27,082 nt of DNA from an uncultured Amaricoccus sp. (GTDB taxonomy: Bacteria; Pseudomonadota; Alphaproteobacteria; Rhodobacterales; Rhodobacteraceae), in NCBI RefSeq assembly GCF_937891315.1, contig NZ_CALAGI010000173.1, forward strand, positions 1-27,082. Direction: 5' to 3'. The translations under genes were made by a program, and so were the position numbers. Shown piece after piece: positions 16,830-24,081 of the stretch (the first letter of the stretch is position 1; the number at the start of each line of letters is the position of its first letter). The notes under the pieces were generated by a model. The model did not search any database. It worked only from the letters and a program-made list of their open reading frames with translations, and was not told the DNA's origin.

Positions 16830-17171
16830 ATGCGCCTGATCTCGCTTCTCGCCCTTCTCGCCGCGCCCGCCCCGGCGCTGGCCGACGATGTCATTCCGGC
16901 GCTGACCGCGACCTATGTCTGCGCGGGTGGCGCGGTCCTGCGGGTCGCCTATCTCAATCCGTCGCCGGATGACTCGCTGGCCGTGGTGGACTACGGCGGC
17001 CGTCTGATCCCGATGCGCGCGGGGCCGACGGGCTCAGGGGTGCGCTATGTCGCCTTCGATCCCGTCCCGGGCTTCGTCTGGCACGGCAAGGGTCCGGACG
17101 GGACGCTCTTCACCGATGGCGAGAATGGGCAACGGGCGATCCTCGAAGATTGCCATCAAGTCGGTTCCTGA
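16830..17171 (+). CDS. Periplasmic MliC/PliC-like lysozyme inhibitor family protein
   Basis: The 113-residue product has a cleavable signal peptide (MRLISLLALLAA, cleavage after ALA near residue 18) without a lipobox cysteine, so it is predicted soluble in the periplasm. The mature part resembles the MliC family (inhibitors of C-type lysozyme): an early YVC, a later GVRY, then FVWHGKGPDGTLF, and a final Cys in LEDCH that could pair with the first Cys. This match is from remembered family pattern and is moderate. The SG-xx-Y loop needed for lysozyme inhibition is present as SGVRY. The gene lies 18 bases after nudC with GGAGAGG upstream and ends at a strong hairpin shared with the convergent peroxidase gene. 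Confidence 0.75.
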   Translation: MRLISLLALLAAPAPALADDVIPALTATYVCAGGAVLRVAYLNPSPDDSLAVVDYGGRLIPMRAGPTGSGVRYVAFDPVPGFVWHGKGPDGTLFTDGENGQRAILEDCHQVGS

Positions 17172-17187
17172 GGACGGGCCAAAGGTT

Positions 17188-17218
17188 CGCCGCCCCGGGG
17201 GCGAGCCCCGGGACGGCG
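17188..17218. terminator. Strong hairpin between convergent genes, likely bidirectional terminator
   Basis: CGCCGCCCCGGGG (17188-17200), a five-base loop, and CCCCGGGACGGCG (17206-17218) form a 13-position stem with one C-A mismatch. It lies between the stops of the MliC-like gene (+) and the peroxidase gene (-). T-runs are short on both sides (GTTTC on +, ACCTTT on -), so termination may need help. Confidence 0.6.
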
Positions 17219-17237
17219 GCGTTTCAGGCCCGGCGGA

Positions 17238-18734
17238 TCACTGCGCGGGCACGGTCGCCGGCGCCGGCGCGGGCGCCGGGGCGTTGGGCAGCGTGCTCAC
17301 GTCCTCGGAGGAAATGTTGGTTCCGAGGGTGAAATTCACCAGATCCGACACGGTGAACTTGCCGTTCGTGCCGAATTCCGGCTTCCAGTCCGGCGCCTGG
17401 GCGATGTAGGAGGCCTTGTCCGCGTCGAGGATCGCCGCGAAGGTGCGCGCGACGATCCGCGCCCCGACGCCGGCCAGCCGGAAGCCCCCGGTCAGCGTCT
17501 CGGCCTCGCGCAGGATGTAGAACCACAGCGGCGCCGGTCCCGTGCCGCCGGGCACGTCCTTCCAGATCTGCGCGTCCGTCAGCTTGCGTGCCACCCGGAA
17601 ATGCGCCGCCACGTCCTGGCCGCTCGGCAGGCGGGCGTCGATACCCCGTTGCAGGTTGCGCGACGCCAGCGACCGGCGCGGGGCGGTCGAATCGGAATCG
17701 ACCACGGTGTTCGGCAACTTCAGGAGCGGCGTGGAGATGCGGATGTCGATCAGCTTGCCCGGCTGCGCGCCGGTGCCGAAGAAGGATGCCCAGTCGATGC
17801 GCAGACCCTCCGGCACCACGCGCCCGCCGCGCAGGTCGCGCGAGAAGTCGGGATCATCGACCGCGCCGGGGAAGATCGCCGCGGCGCGCACCGGCTGGCC
17901 CGGGACGATCGGCGCCAGCAGATAGCCCGGCCGCACCTGACTGTGGCCGAAGCGATAGGCCGCGACGCTGAACTCCACCGGCATGAAGGCGTTGCCATCC
18001 TCGGGGAAGCGGAACGGCATCTCCTCCAGCGCCTGACGGATCACATGCGCGCCGACGGTGCGCGCCAGGAACTCGTTGACCACGATCCACTGATAGTGCC
18101 AGCGAACCTGCGTCTGCGCCTTCTCGAAACGCTCCTGAATCCCGAGCGCGGGGTCGGTGTGATCGTTGAACACCTTGTTGTGGAACAGCAGGAACAGCCG
18201 GTGCAGCTGCGAGACGATGAGGTTCTCGTCGTTGCGCGGATCGCCGATCAGCGCGGTGCCATCGCTGTTGCGCGGCAGGTCGAAGCCGTTGTCGCCGAGC
18301 AGCATGCGTCCGGGGTTGTTCTTGTCATAGAGGAACGGCTGCACCTTCGGCCCGAGCCCGTAGACACTGTCGAGTTCCAGCGCCGGGGTGCGGAAGTTGC
18401 GCAGGGCGTAGGGGTCGATCTGCTGCTCGAGATTGGAGGTCGCATCGAGCGTCAGGTCATGGTCGATGAACTGGCCGAGGAAGGTATAGCCGGCTTTGAT
18501 CCGGAGATTGTCCTGGCTGGTATCGGACGGAGGCGGCGCGCCGCCGTCCATCGCCCCGCCAATCTTGCCGAGTTCCTCCGGCCCGGGCTTGAACGACTTC
18601 AGCGAGCGGAGGTAGGGCAGCATCCGACCGAACCGGCCGGGTTCGTTGAAACGACCGCGCGGAACGTCGCAGCCGCGCTCGAACCGTCCGGGGCCATAGC
18701 CGCCGCCGTGGGCGCAGTTGAAGGGAGTCGTCAT
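17238..18734 (-). CDS. Animal-type haem peroxidase (peroxidase-cyclooxygenase superfamily)
   Basis: The 498-residue product has the core of myeloperoxidase-like enzymes. The distal segment is QFIDHD, with D91 and distal H92. The catalytic arginine and second ester-forming residue are R167 and E170 in DPRNDEN. The proximal haem ligand is H264 in YRFGHSQV. Conservation of D91 and E170 implies covalently bound haem. Likely activity is H2O2-dependent oxidation of halides or small organics. No signal peptide is evident, so it is cytosolic or exported without a classical signal; the C-terminus is an Ala/Pro repeat tail (PAPAPAPA). The start at 18734 has GAGG upstream. The gene stands alone, with a 308-base leader and a hairpin downstream. 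Bacterial members occur scattered, which often suggests transfer. Confidence 0.88.
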   Translation of the reverse strand: MTTPFNCAHGGGYGPGRFERGCDVPRGRFNEPGRFGRMLPYLRSLKSFKPGPEELGKIGGAMDGGAPPPSDTSQDNLRIKAGYTFLGQFIDHDLTLDATSNLEQQIDPYALRNFRTPALELDSVYGLGPKVQPFLYDKNNPGRMLLGDNGFDLPRNSDGTALIGDPRNDENLIVSQLHRLFLLFHNKVFNDHTDPALGIQERFEKAQTQVRWHYQWIVVNEFLARTVGAHVIRQALEEMPFRFPEDGNAFMPVEFSVAAYRFGHSQVRPGYLLAPIVPGQPVRAAAIFPGAVDDPDFSRDLRGGRVVPEGLRIDWASFFGTGAQPGKLIDIRISTPLLKLPNTVVDSDSTAPRRSLASRNLQRGIDARLPSGQDVAAHFRVARKLTDAQIWKDVPGGTGPAPLWFYILREAETLTGGFRLAGVGARIVARTFAAILDADKASYIAQAPDWKPEFGTNGKFTVSDLVNFTLGTNISSEDVSTLPNAPAPAPAPATVPAQ

Positions 18735-18857
18735 GTCGGTACCTCGCTGGCGAAATGAGCTGTGCTGATGCGGAAATGGTCGAACTCCGGGCGCAAATAG
18801 GCACGGATATCAGTCGGCCACTGGGCCGTTATTCAGGCTTGTCCAATCTGGTCCGTC

Positions 18858-18870
18858 GTTGAAATTCAAC
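18858..18870. repeat. 13-base perfect inverted repeat upstream of the peroxidase gene
   Basis: GTTGAAATTCAAC is symmetric around its central base and stands out as AT-rich in GC-rich DNA, about 125 bases before the peroxidase start codon. The position fits an operator for a dimeric regulator, but no binding protein can be named. Confidence 0.35.
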
Positions 18871-18968
18871 CGGCGGCTAAACGCGCTGCGGAAACTTTCG
18901 AATGCGCATAGATTAACACAGATTCGGTTCGTCGCAAAGCGTCCCTGCGCGGAAGACGATCATCGCGG

Positions 18969-19007
18969 AAAAAGCGGCGGCGCCGGAGGCCTGGCGTCCC
19001 GCGCCAC
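18969..19007 (-). terminator. Possible terminator after recR
   Basis: On the minus strand GTGGCGC (19007-19001) can pair with GCGCCGC (18983-18977) around a 17-base loop, followed after three bases by five T residues (18973-18969). The stem is short and the loop long, so this is only a candidate. Confidence 0.35.
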
Positions 19008-19042
19008 GCGGCACTCCTCGGGCGTCGGTCGCCGGAGGCGAT

Positions 19043-19648
19043 CTACAGTGACCGCCGCGCCATCAGCGCGGCGCCGATGGTGCCGTCGTCGAGATAGTCG
19101 AGCTCGCCGCCGATCGGAACGCCCTTCGCCAGGGACGTGATCGCCGCGCCGCTACCCGCCAGCAGGTCGGCGATGTAGTGCGCCGTGGTCTGGCCGTCGA
19201 TCGTCGCATTGAGCGCGAGGATCACCTCATGCCCGCCCTCGGCCCGGACCCGCGCCAGAAGGGCCGGGATGCGCAGCGCCTCGGGCCCGACCCCGTCGAG
19301 CGCCGACAGCACGCCGCCGAGCACGTGATAGGTGCCGCGGAACGCGGCGCCGCGCTCCATCGCCCAGAGATCGGCGACGGTTTCGACGACGCAGATCTCG
19401 CCGGTCGCCCGCCTCGGATCGGCGCAGATCGCGCAGAGCGGGCCGCTGGCGATATTGCCGCAGCGGTCGCATTCCCGCGCCGTCGCCGCCACCTCGGCTA
19501 TCGCTTGCGCCAGCGGATCGAGCAGCTGCGCCCGGCGTCGGATCATCTGCAGCACCGCGCGCCGCGCCGAGCGCGGGCCGAGTCCCGGCAGCCGCGCCAT
19601 CAACGCGATCAGCCGGTCGATCGCCTCGTCGCCGCCCGCGCCCGTCAT
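19043..19648 (-). CDS. recR: Recombination mediator RecR
   Basis: RecR works with RecF/RecO to load RecA at gaps. The 201-residue product has the helix-hairpin-helix LPGLGPRSARR (20-30), a four-cysteine zinc site (C60, C63, C72, C75), and a Toprim domain starting at ICVVET. The conserved C-terminal signature (LAKGVPIGGELDYLDDGTI) lacks only the final loop variations. Length matches the family. It follows ebfC by 23 bases in the widespread dnaX-ebfC-recR order. Confidence 0.97.
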   Translation of the reverse strand: MTGAGGDEAIDRLIALMARLPGLGPRSARRAVLQMIRRRAQLLDPLAQAIAEVAATARECDRCGNIASGPLCAICADPRRATGEICVVETVADLWAMERGAAFRGTYHVLGGVLSALDGVGPEALRIPALLARVRAEGGHEVILALNATIDGQTTAHYIADLLAGSGAAITSLAKGVPIGGELDYLDDGTIGAALMARRSL

Positions 19649-19671
19649 CCTCGACCCGCCTCAGCCCGCCC

Positions 19672-20016
19672 TCAGAACGGCAGCTTCATGCCTTCCGGCA
19701 GGTTCAGCCCCTCGGTCACCTTGGCCATCTCGGCCTGCGCGGCGACGGCTGCGCGTTGCTGCGCGTCCTTGATCGCCGCGACGATCAGGTCCTCGACCAC
19801 CTCGCGCTCGTCCGGATCGAACAGGCTCGGATCGATGGCAAGTGCCTTGACCTCGCCCTTGGCGGTGGCGGTCACCTTGACGAGGCCGGCGCCGGCCTCG
19901 CCGACCACCTCTGTCGCATCGAGCCGCGCCTGCACGTCGCCCATCCGCGCCTGCATTTCCTGCGCCTGCTTCATCAGCTTGGCCATGTCGCCGAGCTGTC
20001 CGAGCCCCTTCAGCAT
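19672..20016 (-). CDS. ebfC: YbaB/EbfC family nucleoid-associated protein
   Basis: This is a small DNA-binding protein of 114 residues that forms a homodimer with helical tweezers-like arms. The Met/Gln-rich first helix (MAKLMKQAQEMQARM) and the central VKVTATAKGEVKALAIDPSLF are typical. The start at 20016 has AGGAGG overlapping the dnaX stop region, so translation is probably coupled to dnaX. Its exact role is debated; the conserved neighbourhood with dnaX and recR suggests DNA maintenance. Confidence 0.96.
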   Translation of the reverse strand: MLKGLGQLGDMAKLMKQAQEMQARMGDVQARLDATEVVGEAGAGLVKVTATAKGEVKALAIDPSLFDPDEREVVEDLIVAAIKDAQQRAAVAAQAEMAKVTEGLNLPEGMKLPF

Positions 20017-20019
20017 CCC

Positions 20020-21762
20020 CTAGTCCTCCTGTGCAAAGGGATCGAACGGATCCCAGTCATCATCCTCGGTCACGTCCGCCTCGGCCGGCGCGGGTTCCAA
20101 AACCGGTTCGGGCGGGCGTACGTCCTTGATCACCGCGCCGGGAAAGGCGGCCAGCACCGCTTGCACCAGCGGATGCGCCGCCGCCCGCGCATGCAGGTCG
20201 CCCCGGATCTCGGCCCGGGTTTCGGCGATGGTCGCCGCGCCGCCGGAACCGACGATCGACACGCCCCAGCGCACGCCGGTCCAGCTCTGCAACCTTTGCG
20301 CCAGCCGCGCGGCGAGCTCCGGCGCCGCCTCCGCCGCCGGTTCGAATTCGATGCGCCCGGGCGTGTATTTCGCCAGCCGGACGCCGGTCTCGATCTCCAC
20401 CAGCAGGCTCATGTCCCGCCGCGCGCGCACCAGCGCCACCACGTCGTCGAAGCTCTGGTACCGGGCGAGCGGCGCGATCTCCAGGGGCGCGGTCGGGGCA
20501 GGGGGCACGACCGCGGGCGCCGCGAGCGCCTGGGCCCCGCCACCGCCGCGCGGCGGTGGGACCGCGGGACCGGCCGCGACGCCGGCCGGCACGGGCTCCG
20601 CCGTCAGCCGGCGGATCAGTTCCTCGGGGCTCGGCAGTTCGGCGACATGGGTGAGGCGGATGATCGCCATCTCGGCCGCCATCATCGCGTTCGGCGCCGC
20701 GCCGACCTCCTCCAGCGCCTTCAGCAGCATCTGCCACATCCGGGTCAGCGCGCGCATCCCAAGGCCGGCGGCGAAATCGAGACCACGCGCCCGCTCGTCC
20801 GGGCCGATGGTGGGATCGTCCGCCGCCTCGCGCGTCAGCTTCACCATCGATACCCAGTGCGTCACCTCGGCCAGGTCGCGCAGTACCGCCATCGGATCGG
20901 CGCCTTCGGCATATTGCCCGGCGAGTTCCCCCAGCGCCCCGACCGCGTCGCCCCGCATCACCGCCGCGAAGAGATCGAGCACCCGGGCGCGATCGGCGAG
21001 GCCGAGCATCGCCCGCACCTCCGCCGCGCTCGTCTCGCCGGCGCCATGGGCGATCGCCTGGTCGAGCAGCGACAGCGCGTCGCGCACCGAGCCTTCCGCC
21101 GCCCGGGTGATCAGCGCCAGCGCGTCGGGCGCCACCGTCACCCCTTCCGCCGCGGCGATCCCGGCGAGATGCGCCAGCATCGCCTCGGGCTCGATGCGCC
21201 GCAGGTCGAACCGCTGGCAGCGGCTCAGCACCGTCACCGGCACCTTGCGGATCTCCGTGGTCGCGAAGATGAACTTCACATGCGCCGGCGGTTCCTCCAG
21301 CGTCTTCAGCAGCGCGTTGAAGGCCGAGGTGCTCAGCATATGCACCTCGTCGATGATATAGACCTTGTAGCGCGCGCTCGCTGCCCGATAGGCGACGGAG
21401 TCGATGATCTCGCGGATGTCGTTGACGCCGGTGCGCGAGGCGGCGTCCATCTCCAGCACATCGACATGCCGGCCCTCGGCGATCGACCGGCAGGCGTCGC
21501 AGATCCCGCAGGGCTCGATCGTCGGGCCGCCGGCGCCGTCCGGCCCGACGCAGTTCAGTCCCTTGGCGATGATCCGCGCGGTGGTGGTCTTGCCGACGCC
21601 GCGCACACCGGTCAGCACGAAGGCATGCGCGATCCGCTCCGCCTCGAAGGCGTTGCGGAGCGTGCGCACCATCGCCTCCTGACCGATCAGGTCGGCGAAG
21701 GTCGCGGGCCGGTACTTGCGGGCGAGCACCCGATAGGCGCTGTCTGCGGCGGCGTCGGTCAA
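20020..21762 (-). CDS. dnaX: DNA polymerase III subunits gamma/tau
   Basis: DnaX is the ATPase of the clamp loader. The 580-residue product has VLARKYRPATFADLIGQ at the N-terminus, Walker A GVRGVGKT (52-59), a zinc site (C71, C85, C88, C91), Walker B with IIDEVHML, and the SRC motif of sensor/arginine finger (LSRCQRF). Domain III reaches about residue 370. A Pro/Gly/Ala linker (about 385-425) leads to a C-terminal domain expected to contact polymerase and helicase. No ATG is present; I take the TTG at 21762, with GGAG about seven bases upstream. No A-rich slippery site like that of E. coli is visible, so a separate gamma product is not evident. Confidence 0.95.
   Translation of the reverse strand: MTDAAADSAYRVLARKYRPATFADLIGQEAMVRTLRNAFEAERIAHAFVLTGVRGVGKTTTARIIAKGLNCVGPDGAGGPTIEPCGICDACRSIAEGRHVDVLEMDAASRTGVNDIREIIDSVAYRAASARYKVYIIDEVHMLSTSAFNALLKTLEEPPAHVKFIFATTEIRKVPVTVLSRCQRFDLRRIEPEAMLAHLAGIAAAEGVTVAPDALALITRAAEGSVRDALSLLDQAIAHGAGETSAAEVRAMLGLADRARVLDLFAAVMRGDAVGALGELAGQYAEGADPMAVLRDLAEVTHWVSMVKLTREAADDPTIGPDERARGLDFAAGLGMRALTRMWQMLLKALEEVGAAPNAMMAAEMAIIRLTHVAELPSPEELIRRLTAEPVPAGVAAGPAVPPPRGGGGAQALAAPAVVPPAPTAPLEIAPLARYQSFDDVVALVRARRDMSLLVEIETGVRLAKYTPGRIEFEPAAEAAPELAARLAQRLQSWTGVRWGVSIVGSGGAATIAETRAEIRGDLHARAAAHPLVQAVLAAFPGAVIKDVRPPEPVLEPAPAEADVTEDDDWDPFDPFAQED
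20540..20559. repeat. 20-base perfect palindrome inside dnaX
   Basis: CCACCGCCGC is followed directly by its reverse complement. It encodes the PPPRGGGG part of the linker between clamp-loader and C-terminal domains. It could fold into a hairpin in the mRNA. In GC-rich proline/glycine codons such symmetry can also arise by chance. Confidence 0.5.
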
Positions 21763-21827
21763 GGGCGCTCCGTCTGACTTGTGGCCCCCTCAACCTATGC
21801 CCGGCCCGGGACGGGAGCAAGGGAGCC

Positions 21828-22874
21828 TCACCGCTTGCGATGCCTGATCTCTCGCTTGACCGACTTGTGGAAACGGCCCCAGGCCCGGTCACGCGCCCGG
21901 CTCTCGGCAAGGCTGGCGCTGTTGCGGGCGTCCTCCCGCGCCAGCTTCCGCCAGCGCGCCAGCCGGCCGGCATCGAGCGCCCCCGCCTCGATCGCCGCCC
22001 GCACGGCGCAGCCCGGTTCGCCATCGTGGCCGCAGTCGCCGAAGCGGCAGCCCTCGGCCAGGTCGGCGATATCGTCGAACACCGCCCCGATCCCGTCGGC
22101 GACGTCGGCCAGTCGCAGCGCGCGCATCCCCGGTGTGTCGATCAGCCAGCCACCGCCGAGCGTCCGATGCAGGGTCCGCGCCGTCGTCGTGTGTCGACCG
22201 TGCGCGTCGTCCTCGCGGATGCCGTTGGTCAGCAGGGCCGCTCCGGTCAGCGCGTTGGTCAGCGTGGACTTGCCGACGCCGGACGACCCGGTCAGCGCCA
22301 CGGTCTGGCCGCCGCCGCACCAGCCGGCGAGCCGCGCCACCGAAGCCTGATCGAGCGCGTTCACCGCCTCGACCGGCAGCGCCGCCGACAGCGCCCGCGC
22401 CCGATCGGCGTAGCTGTCCGGATCGTCGCAGGCATCGACCTTGGTCAGCACGATCACCGGCGTCACCCCGGCCTGACGGGCCACCGCCAGGTACCGTTCG
22501 AGCCGTGCGGCATTGAACTCGGCGTTGCAGGAGGTGACGATGAACAGCGTGTCGAGGTTGGCCGCGATCAGTTGCGCGTCATGCCCGGTACCGGCCGCCC
22601 GTCGCCCGAGCAGCGACTTGCGCTCGAGAATGCGCAGAGCCCGCCCGCTCGCGCGCTCGACCAGCAGCCAGTCGCCGACCGCGATCGCCTCGGTCGGCAG
22701 CGCGACGCCGGTGGTGACGCGCCTCGCGCCGTCGGGTCCGAGCACGTCGACACCGTTGCGGTGCACCGCCGCGACGCGAACCGGATCGGAGTCGGTCTGC
22801 TCGACCGCGTCGAGTCCGGCCTGGAAATAAGGCGACCAACCGAGGTCGCGCAAGGAAAGTGGATCGAGAATCAT
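21828..22874 (-). CDS. rsgA: Ribosome small-subunit-dependent GTPase A
   Basis: RsgA is a GTPase that checks 30S subunit maturation. The 349-residue product has an OB-like N-terminal domain (about 35-90). A circularly permuted GTPase follows, in which TKVD (G4, 144-147) precedes GSSGVGKST (G1, 196-204) and DTPG (G3, 246-249). The C-terminal zinc motif is C276, C281, H283, C289, followed by a basic tail. The permuted order is the hallmark of the family. An in-frame upstream start at 22994 would add 40 residues of no family character, and I prefer the ATG at 22874 (AGGGGCG upstream). Its position between ffs and dnaX is unusual to me, since ffs is often directly beside dnaX. Confidence 0.95.
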   Translation of the reverse strand: MILDPLSLRDLGWSPYFQAGLDAVEQTDSDPVRVAAVHRNGVDVLGPDGARRVTTGVALPTEAIAVGDWLLVERASGRALRILERKSLLGRRAAGTGHDAQLIAANLDTLFIVTSCNAEFNAARLERYLAVARQAGVTPVIVLTKVDACDDPDSYADRARALSAALPVEAVNALDQASVARLAGWCGGGQTVALTGSSGVGKSTLTNALTGAALLTNGIREDDAHGRHTTTARTLHRTLGGGWLIDTPGMRALRLADVADGIGAVFDDIADLAEGCRFGDCGHDGEPGCAVRAAIEAGALDAGRLARWRKLAREDARNSASLAESRARDRAWGRFHKSVKREIRHRKR

Positions 22875-22906
22875 GTCGGGATCGCCCCTGTCAATGGCAT
22901 CGGCAA

Positions 22907-22921
22907 CCCGCGGAGCGCGGG
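22907..22921 (-). promoter_or_regulatory. Hairpin between mini-ORF and rsgA
   Basis: On the minus strand CCCGCG, a three-base loop CTC and CGCGGG form a perfect six-pair stem, 33 bases downstream of the mini-ORF stop and 33 bases before the rsgA start. Only a short TTG follows. It may be an attenuator-like element or chance. Confidence 0.3.
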
Positions 22922-22953
22922 CGGCGTAACCGGACAATCCTCGACGGGTAAAC

Positions 22954-23010
22954 CTAGTGCGTGCGCACGACGACGAGGGCCGCCCGGGCGGCATTGACGA
23001 CGACAGTCAT
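22954..23010 (-). CDS. Valine-rich 18-residue mini-ORF (possible leader peptide)
   Basis: The reading frame encodes MTVVVNAARAALVVVRTH. It begins with ATG at 23010 and is preceded by a near-perfect ribosome site, AGGAGGG (23019-23025), eight bases upstream. This is the best Shine-Dalgarno I saw near any start in the region, which argues that it is translated. Two VVV blocks (residues 3-5 and 13-15) give six valines in 18 codons, similar in flavour to branched-chain amino-acid attenuator leaders such as IvbL. The next gene, however, is rsgA, not ilv. It lies 18 bases after the SRP RNA and 79 bases before rsgA. It may be a leader peptide, a small protein or a spurious frame; conservation in relatives would decide. 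Confidence 0.45.
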   Translation of the reverse strand: MTVVVNAARAALVVVRTH

Positions 23011-23042
23011 GAAATCAGCCCTCCTGTGCTGCGTCCCGATCG

Positions 23043-23139
23043 GTGAGAGGCTGACAGCGACCCAAGCGGGTCCCGTTGCGGCTGCTTCCTTCCGGACCTG
23101 ACCGGGTTGGCGGGGCGCCTGCCCGCGCCAACCTCTCAC
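23043..23139 (-). ncRNA. ffs: Signal recognition particle RNA (4.5S type)
   Basis: The minus strand carries the invariant SRP core GGTCAGGTCCGGAAGGAAGC followed by AGCC, with the GGAA tetraloop and the asymmetric Ffh-binding loop. The ends pair as GTGAGAGG with CCTCTCAC (23139-23132 with 23050-23043), giving a 97-base hairpin, the size of bacterial 4.5S RNA. It binds Ffh and targets nascent membrane proteins to FtsY. A promoter with correct spacing lies directly upstream. No terminator with a T-run follows, so the 3' end is probably made by processing. Confidence 0.96.
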
Positions 23140-23144
23140 GGTGG

Positions 23145-23173
23145 CTTATACGCCCGGCGCCACATCGCCACAA
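23145..23173 (-). promoter_or_regulatory. Sigma-70-type promoter of ffs
   Basis: TTGTGG (23173-23168), a 17-base spacer and TATAAG (23150-23145) put the expected start six bases further at 23139, exactly the first paired G of the SRP RNA. The agreement of spacing and RNA end makes this the best promoter in the window. Confidence 0.8.
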
Positions 23174-23194
23174 GGGGCGGTCGCGGGGACTTCG

Positions 23195-23202
23195 TGACGT
23201 CA
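23195..23202. promoter_or_regulatory. TGACGTCA palindrome upstream of the ffs promoter
   Basis: This perfect eight-base palindrome lies about 60 bases upstream of the SRP RNA start, between the potC-like stop and the promoter. It may be a regulator site; eight bases are too few to be sure. Confidence 0.2.
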
Positions 23203-23222
23203 TGCGCCGAGCAGGGGCTGTG

Positions 23223-24077
23223 TCAGCCCGGGCTCATCCCGCGCAGCTTCTCGGACCGCCGGCGCAGGATTTCCAGCGTCGCGAGCAGGATAACCGAGAT
23301 CGAGATCAGAACCGTCGCCACGGCGAGGATCGTCGGCGAGATCTGCTCGCGCAGGCCGATGAACATCTGCCAGGGCAGGGTCTTCTGGCTGGCCGAGCCG
23401 ACGAAGAGCACCACCACCACCTCGTCGAAAGAGGTGATGAAGGCGAAGAGCGCGCCGGAGATCACGCCCGGCAGGATCAGCGGCATCTGCACCTTGAAGA
23501 AGGTCGTCACCGGATTGGCCCCGAGATTCGCCGCCGCCCGCACCAGGCTGCGGTCGAAACCGACGAGGGTCGCGGTCACGGTGATGATGACGAAGGGGAT
23601 GCCGAGCACGGAATGCGCCAGAACCACGCCCCAGTAGGTGCCCTGCAACCCGAGGCGGGAATAGAAGAAATACATGCCGGCGGCCGAGATGATCAGCGGC
23701 ACGATCATCGGTGAGATCAGGATCGCCATGATCGCGCCGCGGAACGGCACGTGGCTCTGGCTGAGACCGATCGCGGCGAGCGTGCCGAGGACGACGGCGA
23801 TCACGGTCGCCACCGGCGCGATGCGGAACGAGTTCCAGAGCGCGGTCTGCCAGTCGGGATTGGTGAAGAAATCCTGATAGTGCCGCGTCGAGAACCCGGC
23901 CGGGTCCAGCGCCAGCATCTCCGGCGTGAAGGTGAAGAAGTTCGACGCGTTGAAGCTGAGCGGCACGATCACCAGGATCGGCATGATCAGGAAGAACAGG
24001 ATCGCCACGCAAATCGCGCGAAAGCCCCAGTACCAGAGGCGCTGGCCGGTGGAGGCATAGGGAGGAAGCGCGGCCAT
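23223..24077 (-). CDS. Polyamine-type ABC importer permease (PotC-like)
   Basis: This is the second permease of a spermidine/putrescine-type importer in the inner membrane. The 284-residue product has six predicted membrane helices, the first at about 20-42, and the ATPase-docking EAA-type loop AAANLGANPVTTFFKVQMPL. The tail is short and ends RRRSEKLRGMSPG. The length is usual for PotC/YdcV. It starts four bases after the upstream permease stop, so it is translationally linked. It is the last gene of the importer operon; no clear terminator separates it from ffs. The true substrate (putrescine, spermidine or another cationic amine) cannot be read from the sequence. Confidence 0.9.
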   Translation of the reverse strand: MAALPPYASTGQRLWYWGFRAICVAILFFLIMPILVIVPLSFNASNFFTFTPEMLALDPAGFSTRHYQDFFTNPDWQTALWNSFRIAPVATVIAVVLGTLAAIGLSQSHVPFRGAIMAILISPMIVPLIISAAGMYFFYSRLGLQGTYWGVVLAHSVLGIPFVIITVTATLVGFDRSLVRAAANLGANPVTTFFKVQMPLILPGVISGALFAFITSFDEVVVVLFVGSASQKTLPWQMFIGLREQISPTILAVATVLISISVILLATLEILRRRSEKLRGMSPG

Positions 24078-24081
24078 GTCG

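Larger units (their letters stand above)
18735..19042. other. 308-base gene-free stretch between peroxidase and recR genes
   Basis: No open frame here looks like a protein. The half next to the peroxidase gene is visibly less GC-rich than its surroundings and should hold its promoter. One weak candidate on the minus strand is TTGCGA, 16 bases, TAATCT near 18910-18940. A 13-base perfect inverted repeat lies at 18858-18870. The half next to recR holds a weak terminator candidate. Confidence 0.5.

Noticed and set aside
20020..21762. Programmed frameshift site in dnaX
   Set aside because: I found no A-rich or other classical slippery heptamer near the linker; only a palindrome is present, so no short product was annotated.
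20060..22024. 654-residue open frame on - strand overlapping dnaX
   Set aside because: Wrong frame relative to dnaX, whose motifs are complete; an Arg/Gly-rich artefact of high GC.
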